DNA of 64,000 nt from Alkalicoccobacillus porphyridii (GTDB lineage: Bacteria > Bacillota > Bacilli > Bacillales > Bacillaceae_D): NCBI RefSeq assembly GCF_007293315.1, contig NZ_VLXZ01000004.1, positions 1-64,000 on the forward strand, in the 5' to 3' direction. Below the pieces are notes generated by a model. That model did no database searches. It saw only the letters and a program-made list of their open reading frames with translations, and was not told the DNA's origin. The position numbers and the translations under genes are program-made. Of this stretch, positions 1 through 7,937 are shown in pieces (the stretch's first letter is position 1; each line of letters begins with the position of its first letter).

Positions 1-180
1 AACTTCTTCGGTATTATGAAGCAAGAGATGTATTATGGGAAGGCTCTGTTGTCTTACGAAGAATTGAAACAGAAAATTGAGGCATACATAGCGTATTATA
101 ATAACGACCGAATTAAACTAAAACTGGGTGGACTAAGTCCGGTACAATACCGAACTCAAACCAACCAAACAACTGCATAA
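1..180 (+). CDS. IS3-family transposase, C-terminal fragment (cut by window edge)
   Basis: The first 59 codons read as the end of an IS3/IS150-type DDE transposase: an ALLSYEELKQ segment, then YYNNDRIK and LGGLSPVQYR, the usual last conserved block of the rve integrase domain. The upstream part, including the first catalytic aspartates, lies outside the window, so intactness of the gene cannot be judged. The frame is open to a TAA at 178-180. The family is clear; the exact IS name is not. Confidence 0.85.
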   Translation, partial: NFFGIMKQEMYYGKALLSYEELKQKIEAYIAYYNNDRIKLKLGGLSPVQYRTQTNQTTA

Positions 181-205
181 CAAAAACTCTAACTTTTAGG
201 GGTCA
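1..205 (+). mobile_element. Right end of an IS3-family insertion sequence
   Basis: The transposase fragment is followed within 25 bases by CTAACTTTTAGGGGTCA, which resembles the terminal inverted repeats of IS150-group elements and ends in the expected CA at 204-205. The left end is outside the window, so the inverted repeat partner and the target duplication cannot be seen. The boundary is inferred. Confidence 0.6.
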
Positions 206-700
206 CTACCTTATCGCGCATTTCTCATCCGCGAGGGCTGGATGGTGGTGGATTGGCTGTGCTTACCGACTTACGCACGCTTGTTTAGATCGTCTTCCGA
301 TGTATTTATCTCTCATTCCCGATATCCTTGTGAAAATAGGAACAAGGTTCACTTTTCACGTTATTAAAAGTTTAAGGTAAAACGCATTTTTCAGTGGCAT
401 CCTTTTCATCCCCCCGAGGTGTCAGCCCGCCATTTTTGTCCGCTGGTAAAAGGCAGGATTCAAGTATGTATGAGATAACTCACGTAGAGTCTATTACACA
501 AAGCTACTGCTATATAAGTACTCGGAGGGAATGTAGGTTGTCTGAGTGTGAAGCAAGCAATAACAGCCCTCATTTCCTTAGATAGGAATGTTGGTCATTT
601 GTCTGATTGGGAACGTAGGTTTCCCCTGTAGTGGTGCACATGAGCTTTGTTCTAGATGACTTTTTCTCTCACAATCACCTCCTGTGTTATTAAAGATGCT
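206..700. repeat. Degenerate dispersed-repeat region between the IS end and the rib promoter
   Basis: No convincing gene lies here. Bases 388-490 (TTTTTCAGTGGC, TCCTTTT, ATCC, AGGTGTC, GTCCGCT in order) match a segment at about 20107-20215 in the same order. Bases 622-647 (GGGAACGTAGGTTTCCCCTG then TAGTGG) resemble the right half of the palindromic repeat at 20056-20083. The only ORF (394-585) lies inside the repeat and has no ribosome binding site. I read this as decayed intergenic repeats next to an IS insertion. Confidence 0.5.
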
Positions 701-706
701 CATTCC

Positions 707-735
707 TTGATTTTTCTTAAATCAAGTGATATGAT
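707..735 (+). promoter_or_regulatory. Sigma-A promoter of the riboflavin operon
   Basis: TTGATT at 707-712 and TATGAT at 730-735 are separated by 17 bases, placing transcription start near 742, about 40 bases before the FMN riboswitch. A perfect 7-bp inverted repeat (TTGATTT, 5-base loop, AAATCAA, 707-725) overlaps the -35 box and spacer. It could be an operator or chance. Confidence 0.7.
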
Positions 736-784
736 TCACACAACTTCAATGATAATAATGAAGACCAACTTAATACTTTTTTTG

Positions 785-920
785 CTTCGGGGCCGGGTGA
801 AAATCCCGACCGGCGGTGATGAGACGTATTGTCTCTTAGTCCGTGACCCGTTTTTCTTTGAAAAACGGTGGATCTGGTGAAACTCCAGGGCCGACAGTGA
901 CAGTCTGGATGGGAGAAGGA
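785..920 (+). promoter_or_regulatory. FMN riboswitch (RFN element) of the rib operon
   Basis: The conserved RFN blocks appear in order: CTTCGGGGC, GGGTGAAAATCCCGACCGG, CGGTGATGAG, the AGTCCGTGACCCG arm with a variable stem, GGATCTGGTGAAACTCC, GGGCCGACAGTGACAGTC and TGGATGGGAGAAGG. It precedes ribD and is followed by a terminator hairpin (1046-1077), so the expected mode is FMN-induced premature termination. Identity is very secure. Confidence 0.97.
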
Positions 921-1045
921 AAAAAGCTACAGGCAGAAAACTGCCGCTAAACATGCGGGAGAGGACTGTCTATTCGATTAGCGCATTTTCAACGATACTT
1001 GTTTGAAATGTTATTTGTGCTACGATTGTATGCTTATTTAACGAC

Positions 1046-1077
1046 GCCTTGAAGCAATAGCTTCAAGGCTTTTCTTT
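1046..1077 (+). terminator. Riboswitch expression-platform terminator
   Basis: GCCTTGAAG (1046-1054) pairs perfectly with CTTCAAGGC (1061-1069) and is followed by TTTTCTTT. It sits between the FMN aptamer and ribD and ends only 21 bases before the preferred ribD start. Confidence 0.88.
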
Positions 1078-1098
1078 ATGGAAATGGCGGTGTTTGTA

Positions 1099-2181
1099 AT
1101 GGATCAGGAGTATATGAAACTGGCATTAACGCTGGCCGAATCGGCAAAAGGGCAAACCGCACCCAATCCAATGGTGGGTGCGGTGATTGTGAAAGATGGC
1201 CGTATCGTTGGAACTGGGGCGCATTTAAAGGCTGGGCAGGCTCATGCAGAAGTGCATGCTTTAAAAATGGCCGGTGATGAAGCAAACGGTGCAACGATGT
1301 ATGTGACGCTTGAACCTTGCAGTCATTTTGGCCGGACGCCACCATGTGCTAAGCAAGTAATAACTTCCGGAGTGAAACGAGTAGTCATCGCGGTAGTGGA
1401 TCAAAACCCAAAGGTTGCAGGTAAAGGTGTAGCTATGCTCCGTGAGGCTGGAATTGAAGTAGAAGTGGGTATGTGTGAGCAAGAGGCTAAAGAGTTAAAT
1501 CGAGCTTTTTTTCATTTTATTAAATCTCACCAGCCTTATGTCACACTTAAGGCGGCGTTAACCTTAGATGGAAAAACGGCCACTGTAAAGGGAGAGAGTC
1601 AGTGGATTACTGGTCCAGAAGCAAGATTAGATGGACACATAATGAGACATGAACATGATGCCATTCTTGTAGGGATTGGCACAGTGCTTGCTGATAACCC
1701 ATCACTAACAGCTCGATTGCAAAATGGGGAAGGACGTCATCCAACTCGAGTCATTCTGGACTCCCATCTACGTATTCCCTTAAATGCAACCATTGTTAAT
1801 GATCAAAAGGCTGATACTATCATTTTTACAACTAACACAGCTCCAGAAAAACATGAGCTTTTGTTAGCAAAACCGCGCGTTCATATCATTAGTTTAGAGC
1901 AGCTAACAATTAGCAACGTGTTACAAGAGTTAGGAAAGCTTGAGATCGTGACGCTCCTTGTAGAAGGTGGGGCAAGGGTACATGGTAGCTTTGTGAAGGA
2001 GCACGCGGTTCATGAGCTTGTTCAGTACATCGCACCTAAGCTAATAGGAGGAACACACGCAACTCCTGTAATAGGGGGCGAAGGAATTGCTCGCCTTGAT
2101 CAAGCTTTAAACCTTAGCATTGTATCTGTGAACAAAGTAGGAGAAGATCTTCGAATACTCTCTAAAGTAAGGAGCGAATAA
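1099..2181 (+). CDS. ribD: Riboflavin biosynthesis protein RibD (deaminase/reductase)
   Basis: Bifunctional pyrimidine deaminase/reductase carrying out the second and third steps from GTP to riboflavin. The N-terminal cytidine-deaminase-like domain shows the zinc site HAE (H49, E51) and PCSHFGRTPPC (C74, C83). The reductase domain follows from about residue 150 (YVTLKAALTLDGK, ITGPEA, VEGGARVHGSF). The 360-residue length matches the family. I chose ATG 1099 because its start (MDQEYMKLAL) aligns with known RibD starts and a GGCGGTG box lies 6 bases upstream. An in-frame ATG at 1078 abuts the terminator T-tract and is unlikely. First gene of the FMN-riboswitch operon; ribE follows after one base. 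Confidence 0.95.
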   Translation: MDQEYMKLALTLAESAKGQTAPNPMVGAVIVKDGRIVGTGAHLKAGQAHAEVHALKMAGDEANGATMYVTLEPCSHFGRTPPCAKQVITSGVKRVVIAVVDQNPKVAGKGVAMLREAGIEVEVGMCEQEAKELNRAFFHFIKSHQPYVTLKAALTLDGKTATVKGESQWITGPEARLDGHIMRHEHDAILVGIGTVLADNPSLTARLQNGEGRHPTRVILDSHLRIPLNATIVNDQKADTIIFTTNTAPEKHELLLAKPRVHIISLEQLTISNVLQELGKLEIVTLLVEGGARVHGSFVKEHAVHELVQYIAPKLIGGTHATPVIGGEGIARLDQALNLSIVSVNKVGEDLRILSKVRSE

Positions 2182-2182
2182 T

Positions 2183-2827
2183 ATGTTTACTGGAATTATT
2201 GAGGAGGTTGGCACCATCCAACAGATCACGTCGTCCGGTGAGGCGGTTGTGATGACCATAAGAGCTTCAAAAGTATTAACTGATGTACAGGAAGGGGATA
2301 GTATTGCGGTGAACGGTGTTTGCCTCACGGTTACTTCCTATACCGAGAACTCTTTTGAAGTTGATATGATGCCAGAAACCGTTAGAGCGACTAGTTTACA
2401 GAATCTTAGCACCAATTCAAAGGTTAATCTAGAGCGGGCTATGCATGCACAAGGACGTTTTGGTGGGCATTTTGTCTCTGGACATGTGGACGGGGTAGGA
2501 ACCATATCTCATAAGAGCCAAGACCATAACGCGATTTACTACACAATTGAAGTAGCAAGCGATTTAAGAAGATACATGATTAATAAAGGCTCTGTTGCAG
2601 TAGATGGCACAAGCTTAACGATTTTTGGGGTAAGCGAATCATCCTTTACAATCTCAATAATTCCTCATACAGTGGATCACACGATTATCGGGGATAAGAA
2701 GGTAGGGGACATCGTGAATATCGAATGTGATTTAGTGGGTAAATACATTGAGCAATTTATCCAATCTCCTCCTAAAAAAGAAGGCATCACATCAGAGTTT
2801 CTTACAAAGCAAGGATATGATACGTAG
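2183..2827 (+). CDS. ribE: Riboflavin synthase alpha chain
   Basis: Dismutates two 6,7-dimethyl-8-ribityllumazine molecules to riboflavin. The protein (214 residues) starts with the family signature [10 protein letters not shown] and contains two tandem lumazine-binding barrels; the second begins near [16 protein letters not shown]. The AAGGAG ribosome binding site lies in the end of ribD and the start is one base after the ribD stop, so translation is probably coupled. The order ribD-ribE-ribBA-ribH is that of Bacillus. Confidence 0.95.
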   Translation: MFTGIIEEVGTIQQITSSGEAVVMTIRASKVLTDVQEGDSIAVNGVCLTVTSYTENSFEVDMMPETVRATSLQNLSTNSKVNLERAMHAQGRFGGHFVSGHVDGVGTISHKSQDHNAIYYTIEVASDLRRYMINKGSVAVDGTSLTIFGVSESSFTISIIPHTVDHTIIGDKKVGDIVNIECDLVGKYIEQFIQSPPKKEGITSEFLTKQGYDT

Positions 2828-2849
2828 TAACCGGAGAGGACATGAGAAT

Positions 2850-4055
2850 ATGGAAGAAACACTGTTTGATTTAATTGAAGATGCCATTACAGATTTAAAG
2901 CAGGGAAAAGTTGTCATCGTTTGTGATGATGAAGACCGTGAAAATGAGGGGGATTTTGTCGCCCTTGCTGACCAAGCAACGCCTGAGGTTATTAACTTTA
3001 TGGCTGTTCATGGGCGCGGTTTAATCTGTGCACCGATCAATATGGAGATTGCAACTCGACTTGAACTAAGTCCGATGGTTCAAAACAATACAGATCCACA
3101 TGAAACGGCCTTTACCGTTTCGATTGATCATGCGAATTCTACAACTGGTATCTCTGCGCATGAGCGTTCTGAAACCATAAAAGCTTTGGTCGATCCTAAG
3201 ACAAAGGCTGCTGATTTTAAGCGACCTGGTCATATTTTCCCGTTAATAGCGAAAGATGGAGGAGTTCTTCGCCGAGTGGGTCATACTGAGGCTGCTGTTG
3301 ATTTAGCAATGTTATCTGGAGCGCAGCCAGCGGGTGTTATTTGTGAAATTATGAATGAGGATGGGACAATGGCTCGTGTTCCTGAACTACGAAAGCTAGC
3401 GGATGCGCATCAGCTAAAAATGATTACTATAAAGGATCTCGTTCGCTATCGACACAGAAAGGACACGCTTATTAAGCGAGAGATTGAAACAGTTTTACCA
3501 TCTGATTTTGGGGAATTTACAATCGTTGGTTTCTCGGATGTGCTGGAGGGCAAGGAAAGTGTAGCGATGGTTAAAGGCGATGTGACCACTGATGAGCCGG
3601 TGTTGGTCCGCGTTCATTCAGAGTGTTTAACGGGTGATGTCTTTGGCTCTCATCGTTGTGATTGTGGCCCTCAGCTCCATGCCGCATTAAAACAAATTGA
3701 GGCAGAAGGTCGCGGAATATTATTATATCTTCGTCAAGAAGGTCGCGGTATTGGATTACTGAACAAGCTGCGTGCGTATAAGCTTCAGGATGAGGGACTT
3801 GACACGGTTGAAGCCAATGAAAAGCTAGGTTTTCCAGCTGACCTAAGAGAATATGGAATAGGTGCTCAAATTTTGCGTGAGCTAGGTGTACGTCAAATGA
3901 AGCTACTGACAAACAATCCACGAAAAATTACCGGTTTATCAGGGTATGACCTAGAGGTTGTGGAACGAGTTCCTATTCAACTAGCTCATCATAAGGAAAA
4001 TGAACAGTATTTAAAAACAAAATCAGATAAGTTAGGTCACATTTTAAAATTTTAG
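2850..4055 (+). CDS. ribA: Bifunctional DHBP synthase / GTP cyclohydrolase II
   Basis: RibBA makes 3,4-dihydroxy-2-butanone 4-phosphate from ribulose 5-phosphate and opens GTP to start riboflavin synthesis. The first half carries the acidic DEDRENEGD site (27-35) and HTEAAVDL. The second half carries the GTP cyclohydrolase II zinc cysteines C259, C270 and C272 ([17 protein letters not shown]) and RQEGRGIGL. The protein is 401 residues, normal for the fusion. ATG 2850 is chosen because GGAGAGGA lies 9 bases upstream and the start matches the family; the frame stays open further upstream only by overlapping ribE. Confidence 0.94.
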   Translation: MEETLFDLIEDAITDLKQGKVVIVCDDEDRENEGDFVALADQATPEVINFMAVHGRGLICAPINMEIATRLELSPMVQNNTDPHETAFTVSIDHANSTTGISAHERSETIKALVDPKTKAADFKRPGHIFPLIAKDGGVLRRVGHTEAAVDLAMLSGAQPAGVICEIMNEDGTMARVPELRKLADAHQLKMITIKDLVRYRHRKDTLIKREIETVLPSDFGEFTIVGFSDVLEGKESVAMVKGDVTTDEPVLVRVHSECLTGDVFGSHRCDCGPQLHAALKQIEAEGRGILLYLRQEGRGIGLLNKLRAYKLQDEGLDTVEANEKLGFPADLREYGIGAQILRELGVRQMKLLTNNPRKITGLSGYDLEVVERVPIQLAHHKENEQYLKTKSDKLGHILKF

Positions 4056-4076
4056 GGTTTATTGGAGGAGAAAATG

Positions 4077-4550
4077 ATGGGAAATGTATTTGAAGGAAAC
4101 ATGAATGGAGAAGGATTAAAGATAGGAATTGTTGTGGCTCGTTTTAATGAGTTTATTACAAGTAAACTACTTGGTGGAGCAGAGGATGTATTTAGAAGAC
4201 ATGGAGTAGCGCAAGCAGATGTAGATGTTGCCTGGGTACCAGGAGCATTTGAAATTCCGTTTGCTGCTAAGAAAATGGCAGATACGGGACAATATGATGC
4301 CATTCTTACATTAGGCACCGTGATTAGAGGCTCGACTCCGCATTTTGATTATGTGTGTAACGAAGCTGCGAAGGGCGTTGGTTCCCTGTCGATAACTACG
4401 GGAATCCCCGTCATCTTTGGCGTATTAACAACAAATACAATTGAGCAAGCGATTGAGCGAGCTGGTACAAAAGCTGGAAATAAAGGCGCTGAAACGGCGA
4501 TCGCGGCCATTGAGATGGCTAATTTAAGTAAACAATTTGAGTCTAAATAA
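4077..4550 (+). CDS. ribH: 6,7-dimethyl-8-ribityllumazine synthase
   Basis: Condenses the RibD-pathway diaminouracil with dihydroxybutanone phosphate to lumazine and normally forms a 60-subunit shell. Visible family segments are [41 protein letters not shown] and NEAAKGV. The 157-residue length is normal. ATG 4077 has GGAGGAG 6 bases upstream; ATG 4074 and an upstream in-frame TTG at 4062 are less well placed. Last gene of the operon before a strong terminator. Confidence 0.94.
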   Translation: MGNVFEGNMNGEGLKIGIVVARFNEFITSKLLGGAEDVFRRHGVAQADVDVAWVPGAFEIPFAAKKMADTGQYDAILTLGTVIRGSTPHFDYVCNEAAKGVGSLSITTGIPVIFGVLTTNTIEQAIERAGTKAGNKGAETAIAAIEMANLSKQFESK

Positions 4551-4568
4551 GTATTCTTTTGTCACTTC

Positions 4569-4612
4569 ATCCGAACACTGACGTTTAATTTTGGTCAATG
4601 TTCGGATTTTTT
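4569..4612 (+). terminator. Terminator of the rib operon
   Basis: ATCCGAACACTGAC (4569-4582) pairs with GTCAATGTTCGGAT (4594-4607), one mismatch, followed by a run of six T. It lies between ribH and the convergent ypuF-like gene. Confidence 0.85.
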
Positions 4613-4636
4613 GTATGGTGTACCGCCTACATCATC

Positions 4637-5170
4637 CTACTTTTTTTCTTTGTTATTTTGTCTACGCTTTAATTGATTGGCGCGCTCATCGATCACGGGT
4701 TGGCGATCGCGTAAGGTATGCTTATGGATAAGCTGGGTGTTACTTAGTACACTTGGACTGCACCAAGTTACACGGAGTTGTTGACTTTTGTTTAGACAGA
4801 GCTCAAGTAACGCTGAATCCTTGATCGGAAGGTTCAGGTCAACAAATTCAGATTCACTACTTAGTCTTTTATATCTTTCATCTAGTAAAAGTATTAGTTC
4901 CTCTGAGTGAAGCCCTAGCTTTTGAATGGGAGCTGGATGAGCTGAAATCAAACGCCTTGCATTTGTTAGCATACGCTCAGCCCCTTTTATATTTCCCCTC
5001 CGCTCGTGATATAAAGCGACGGCGATTTGGATTAAAGCCACCCAATGAGAGTTAGCGGAGCCTCTTGACGTTGTTTTCCAATGCTCCTCTAAGATCTCAT
5101 GACATTCAAAATAATCTCGTTCAGCATGGAAGTAGATTAAATAATCAATATAAGCTGCTGGATAAGTCAT
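4637..5170 (-). CDS. DUF309 family protein (YpuF-like)
   Basis: A 177-residue soluble helical protein. The N-terminal part (residues about 13-33) carries the DUF309 signature, FHAERDYFECHEILEEHWK, followed by a helical segment with RRGN. No biochemical role is firmly established for this family. In B. subtilis a DUF309 gene (ypuF) also lies between the rib operon and scpA, which supports the assignment. Start ATG at 5170 has AAGGAG upstream on the minus strand. It converges on the rib operon. Confidence 0.8.
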   Translation of the reverse strand: MTYPAAYIDYLIYFHAERDYFECHEILEEHWKTTSRGSANSHWVALIQIAVALYHERRGNIKGAERMLTNARRLISAHPAPIQKLGLHSEELILLLDERYKRLSSESEFVDLNLPIKDSALLELCLNKSQQLRVTWCSPSVLSNTQLIHKHTLRDRQPVIDERANQLKRRQNNKEKK

Positions 5171-5265
5171 AAGAAAAACTCCTTGCCACGTTTAGTAGAT
5201 TCACTATAACATAAACGAATTGTACCGATAAATGAAATACATGGTTGAGTAACGCTTTCAGTGCA

Positions 5266-5294
5266 TGTTAAGAGATTCCTAAGTATGGTATACT
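5266..5294 (+). promoter_or_regulatory. Probable extended -10 promoter of scpAB
   Basis: TATACT at 5289-5294 is preceded by TGG, giving an extended -10. The -35 region 17 bases upstream (TGTTAA) is weak. It is placed about 33 bases before the scpA start. Confidence 0.45.
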
Positions 5295-5326
5295 CCAATT
5301 GTAAGTAAGCAAAAGGCCGTGATAAT

Positions 5327-6088
5327 TTGAATCCATATAGCGTAAAAGTAGAATCATTTGAAGGACCCCTTGATCTACTCTTGCATCTAATTAACCAAGA
5401 AGAAGTTGATATATACGATATTCCAGTTGCTCGAATTACAGAACAATATTTGCATTACGTACACACGATGCAAATCCTTGAGCTAGATCTTGCCAGTGAA
5501 TATTTGGTGATGGCTGCGACATTGTTAGCCATCAAAAGCAAGATGCTGCTACCAAAAGAAACGCCTGAGCTTTTTGATGATGAATGGAGTATGGAAGAGG
5601 AAGATCCTCGCGATGAGTTAATGTACCAGCTTATTGAGTATCGCAAATACAAAGAAGCCTCCTTAGAATTACAGAAAAAAGAACAGGATCGAAGTTTAAT
5701 ACATACTAAACCACCTGAGGATCTTGATCCTTATATAAGTGACGAGGAAAAAAGGAACTTAGCGATACAAGGTGTTTCCTTATTTGATATGTTGTCTGCT
5801 TATCAAAAATTAATGAATCGCAAAGCCTTTACAAGTAAAAAGACACGAACAATTAAAAGCCAGGAGTATTCGATTGAAGAGAAGATGAATGAGGTCATGG
5901 AACGGTTACTCATAACGGACGGACCTCAACCATTTGAAGCATTTTTTGAGTCAGGAGAGAAGAGCCAGCTCGTGGTCACATTCTTGGCTGTATTAGAATT
6001 GATGAAAACAAATGTCATTCGCTGTGAGCAAAGCAGCCATTTCTCTGATATTATGATTTATCAGTCAGATGGAGGAGTACAAGCATGA
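5327..6088 (+). CDS. scpA: Segregation and condensation protein ScpA
   Basis: Kleisin subunit of the SMC-ScpAB condensin that compacts and segregates chromosomes. The N-terminus shows the kleisin signature FEGPLDLLLHLI (residues 10-21), then EVDIYDIPV and SEYLVMAATLLAIKSKMLLP; the C-terminal winged-helix part follows LVVTFLAVLELMK. Length 253 is normal. The start is TTG at 5327, chosen because the family begins a few residues before VKVESFEGPLD. It overlaps scpB by 4 bases (ATGA), so translation is coupled. Confidence 0.94.
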   Translation: MNPYSVKVESFEGPLDLLLHLINQEEVDIYDIPVARITEQYLHYVHTMQILELDLASEYLVMAATLLAIKSKMLLPKETPELFDDEWSMEEEDPRDELMYQLIEYRKYKEASLELQKKEQDRSLIHTKPPEDLDPYISDEEKRNLAIQGVSLFDMLSAYQKLMNRKAFTSKKTRTIKSQEYSIEEKMNEVMERLLITDGPQPFEAFFESGEKSQLVVTFLAVLELMKTNVIRCEQSSHFSDIMIYQSDGGVQA

Positions 6089-6675
6089 AACTAGAAGAGC
6101 TACATGCAGCCATTGAAGGACTGCTTTTTGTAACAGGAGACGAGGGCTTATCCCACAAACAGCTTGCCGAGGTATTAGAGCTAGAAGAGCATGATATTAA
6201 AGAGGCTGTGCATTTCTTAAAGCAAAACTTTCAAACACAAAAACGAGGTTTACAGGTGATTGAGACGGCCGGCATCTTAAAGCTCGCAACATTGCCTGAG
6301 CATACAGATTATTTTAAGAAACTGGCTGCTTCCCCGATCCATTCTGGGCTATCTCGAGCAGCCCTTGAAACATTAGCTATTATTGCATATAAGCAGCCGA
6401 TAACACGCTTAGATATTGATGAGGTAAGAGGTGTTAAATCGGAGAAATCATTACAATCACTTATTTCAAAACTGTTAGTGACAGATGTTGGACGAGTGGC
6501 TGGAACTGGAAGAGCCATTCTTTATGGCACTACATCCTATTTCTTAGATCATTTTGGGTTAAAAAGTCTAGATGAACTCCCACCGTTGCCTGATCATGGT
6601 GACCACGGTGAGTTAGAAGATGAAGCAGATCTTTTCTTTGAAAAAATGAACGAGACCCCATGGAATTCAGATTAG
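6085..6675 (+). CDS. scpB: Segregation and condensation protein ScpB
   Basis: Winged-helix subunit of the SMC-ScpAB condensin, acting as a dimer on ScpA. Visible family segments are IEGLLFVTGDEGL at the N-terminus and RAALETLAIIAYKQPITRLDIDEVRGV (residues about 92-118, quoted only in parts elsewhere). Length 196 is typical; the acidic C-terminal tail is usual. In B. subtilis ypuI and dacB follow; here a 10.5-kb accessory block intervenes. Confidence 0.93.
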   Translation: MKLEELHAAIEGLLFVTGDEGLSHKQLAEVLELEEHDIKEAVHFLKQNFQTQKRGLQVIETAGILKLATLPEHTDYFKKLAASPIHSGLSRAALETLAIIAYKQPITRLDIDEVRGVKSEKSLQSLISKLLVTDVGRVAGTGRAILYGTTSYFLDHFGLKSLDELPPLPDHGDHGELEDEADLFFEKMNETPWNSD

Positions 6676-6734
6676 AGAGGCATGTTGAGTAAGTTTAAGC
6701 GTGCCGAATGTTTCAAACTGAAGGAATAGCCAGG

Positions 6735-6771
6735 GCCTAACGATTATGTGCTTAATCGTTAGGCTCTTTTT
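6735..6771 (+). terminator. Terminator after scpB
   Basis: GCCTAACGATTA and TAATCGTTAGGC (arms within 6735-6764) form a 12-bp stem followed by TCTTTTTC. Confidence 0.85.
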
Positions 6772-6863
6772 CGTAGAGTTTACATAACATCCTCTCTTTT
6801 TTATGCACGTACTAGGCAAATGCACATAGTATAAAGCATTCTGATGAATCGGGGGAGTAAAGG

Positions 6864-7742
6864 ATGAGTGCATATGCGCAATCAATTATCACGTGGGCAC
6901 GGAATTTAGAACAGATGTGGCAACAAGAACGCGTTCAATTAAAAAGAAATCAAGTGAACACGGATGATTTTGAACGGGCTTTGTTTCAATTACAAGATGG
7001 TCTTCACTATCGTCAGCGAGATGAAACGGGACTTGCTTATGCTGCGGAAGAGGCATACCGACAGTGGCAATTATTACAATCGTTTAGTAGTCAGAACGGG
7101 GAAGTAGATCTTGCGCCCGTACCAATTGGTGGCCACACGCTCCCCCCTCTCCCATACAGTCTTGACGCATTAGAGCCATATATTGACCGGGAAACAATGC
7201 GAATTCATCATGATATTTTACATCAAAATTATGTGAATGATTTGAATAAAGCAGAGCTTGCTCTCCAGCAGGCAAGAAACAATAATAATTTTGATTTAGT
7301 GAAAAATTGGGAACGTGAGTTAGCTTTTAATGGGGCAGGACATTACTTGCATACCCTATTTTGGAACGTAATGAGCCCTGAAGGTGGAGGGCAGCCAATG
7401 GGTGAATTGGCTGTAGAAATTCAACAGGATTTTGGCAGCTTTGAACAATTTAAAGCGCATTTTTCAGCTGCGGCCGAGAAGGTGGAAGGGGGCGGATGGG
7501 CGATATTAGTTTGGTCCCCTCGTGCGCATCGTTTAGAAATATTGCAAGCGGAGAAGCATCAAAACCTTTCACAGCAAGATCAGGTACCACTGCTTGTGCT
7601 AGATGTATGGGAGCATGCCTATTACTTGCCTTACAAAAACGAGAGGAAAGTATATATCGAAAATTGGTGGAACGTTGTTAATTGGCCAGAGGTTTCAAAA
7701 CGTTACGCCGAAGCCAAAAAATTAAGATGGCAACCATACTAA
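6864..7742 (+). CDS. sodF: Fe/Mn-family superoxide dismutase with N-terminal extension (SodF-like)
   Basis: Converts superoxide to oxygen and hydrogen peroxide. The SOD domain starts near residue 93 (LPPLPYSLDALEPYID). The four metal ligands are H115, H163 (GHYLHTLFW), D247 and H251 (DVWEHAYY); the active-site tyrosine is Y123. About 90 helical residues precede the domain, as in the longer Bacillus SodF proteins and unlike the ~200-residue SodA. Oddity: residue 119, normally His (KHH in most family members), is Leu (ILH). No signal peptide. ATG 6864 follows GGGGGAGTAAAGG. Whether iron or manganese is used cannot be read. Confidence 0.85.
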   Translation: MSAYAQSIITWARNLEQMWQQERVQLKRNQVNTDDFERALFQLQDGLHYRQRDETGLAYAAEEAYRQWQLLQSFSSQNGEVDLAPVPIGGHTLPPLPYSLDALEPYIDRETMRIHHDILHQNYVNDLNKAELALQQARNNNNFDLVKNWERELAFNGAGHYLHTLFWNVMSPEGGGQPMGELAVEIQQDFGSFEQFKAHFSAAAEKVEGGGWAILVWSPRAHRLEILQAEKHQNLSQQDQVPLLVLDVWEHAYYLPYKNERKVYIENWWNVVNWPEVSKRYAEAKKLRWQPY

Positions 7743-7916
7743 AGATAGATTACGTAAGGAGATCGGGACATAGGTAAACAATCTCATAATGCCCCAAACG
7801 ATTAGATAGATTTACTATATACTCGTTTAGGGCTTCTATAACGGCGAGGTAGGCTCCCCTTCAATACACTGTGCTGGATTAGCTGCGATCTGGCTAAATA
7901 ACTCAGTAGTGTCTGC
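7743..7916. repeat. GGGACATA-type intergenic element with imperfect hairpin
   Basis: GATCGGGACATAGG at about 7761-7774 resembles the GAGGCTGGGACAAAAG element at 19635-19650. It is followed by an inverted repeat, GCCCCAAACGA (7791-7801) with TCGTTTAGGGC (7823-7833), one mismatch, but only a short T-run. Related GGGACATAA elements are common between genes in Bacillaceae. No coding potential seen. Confidence 0.4.
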
Positions 7917-7937
7917 GCCTCTCTTAAGAGGCTTTTT
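7917..7937 (+). terminator. Terminator of sodF, overlapping the end of the exporter gene
   Basis: GCCTCT, loop CTTA, AGAGGC, then TTTTT. The hairpin covers the complement of the stop codon of the convergent gene (7924-7926). Confidence 0.65.

Noticed and set aside
394-585. 63-residue plus-strand ORF after the IS
   Set aside because: It lies wholly in repeat DNA shared with 20107-20215, has no ribosome binding site and low-complexity composition.
656-954. ORFs on both strands across the rib promoter and FMN riboswitch
   Set aside because: They are explained by the conserved RNA aptamer and promoter; no translation signals.
2748-2849. N-terminal extension of RibBA overlapping ribE
   Set aside because: ATG 2850 has GGAGAGGA and family-like length; the extension reads ribE in another frame.
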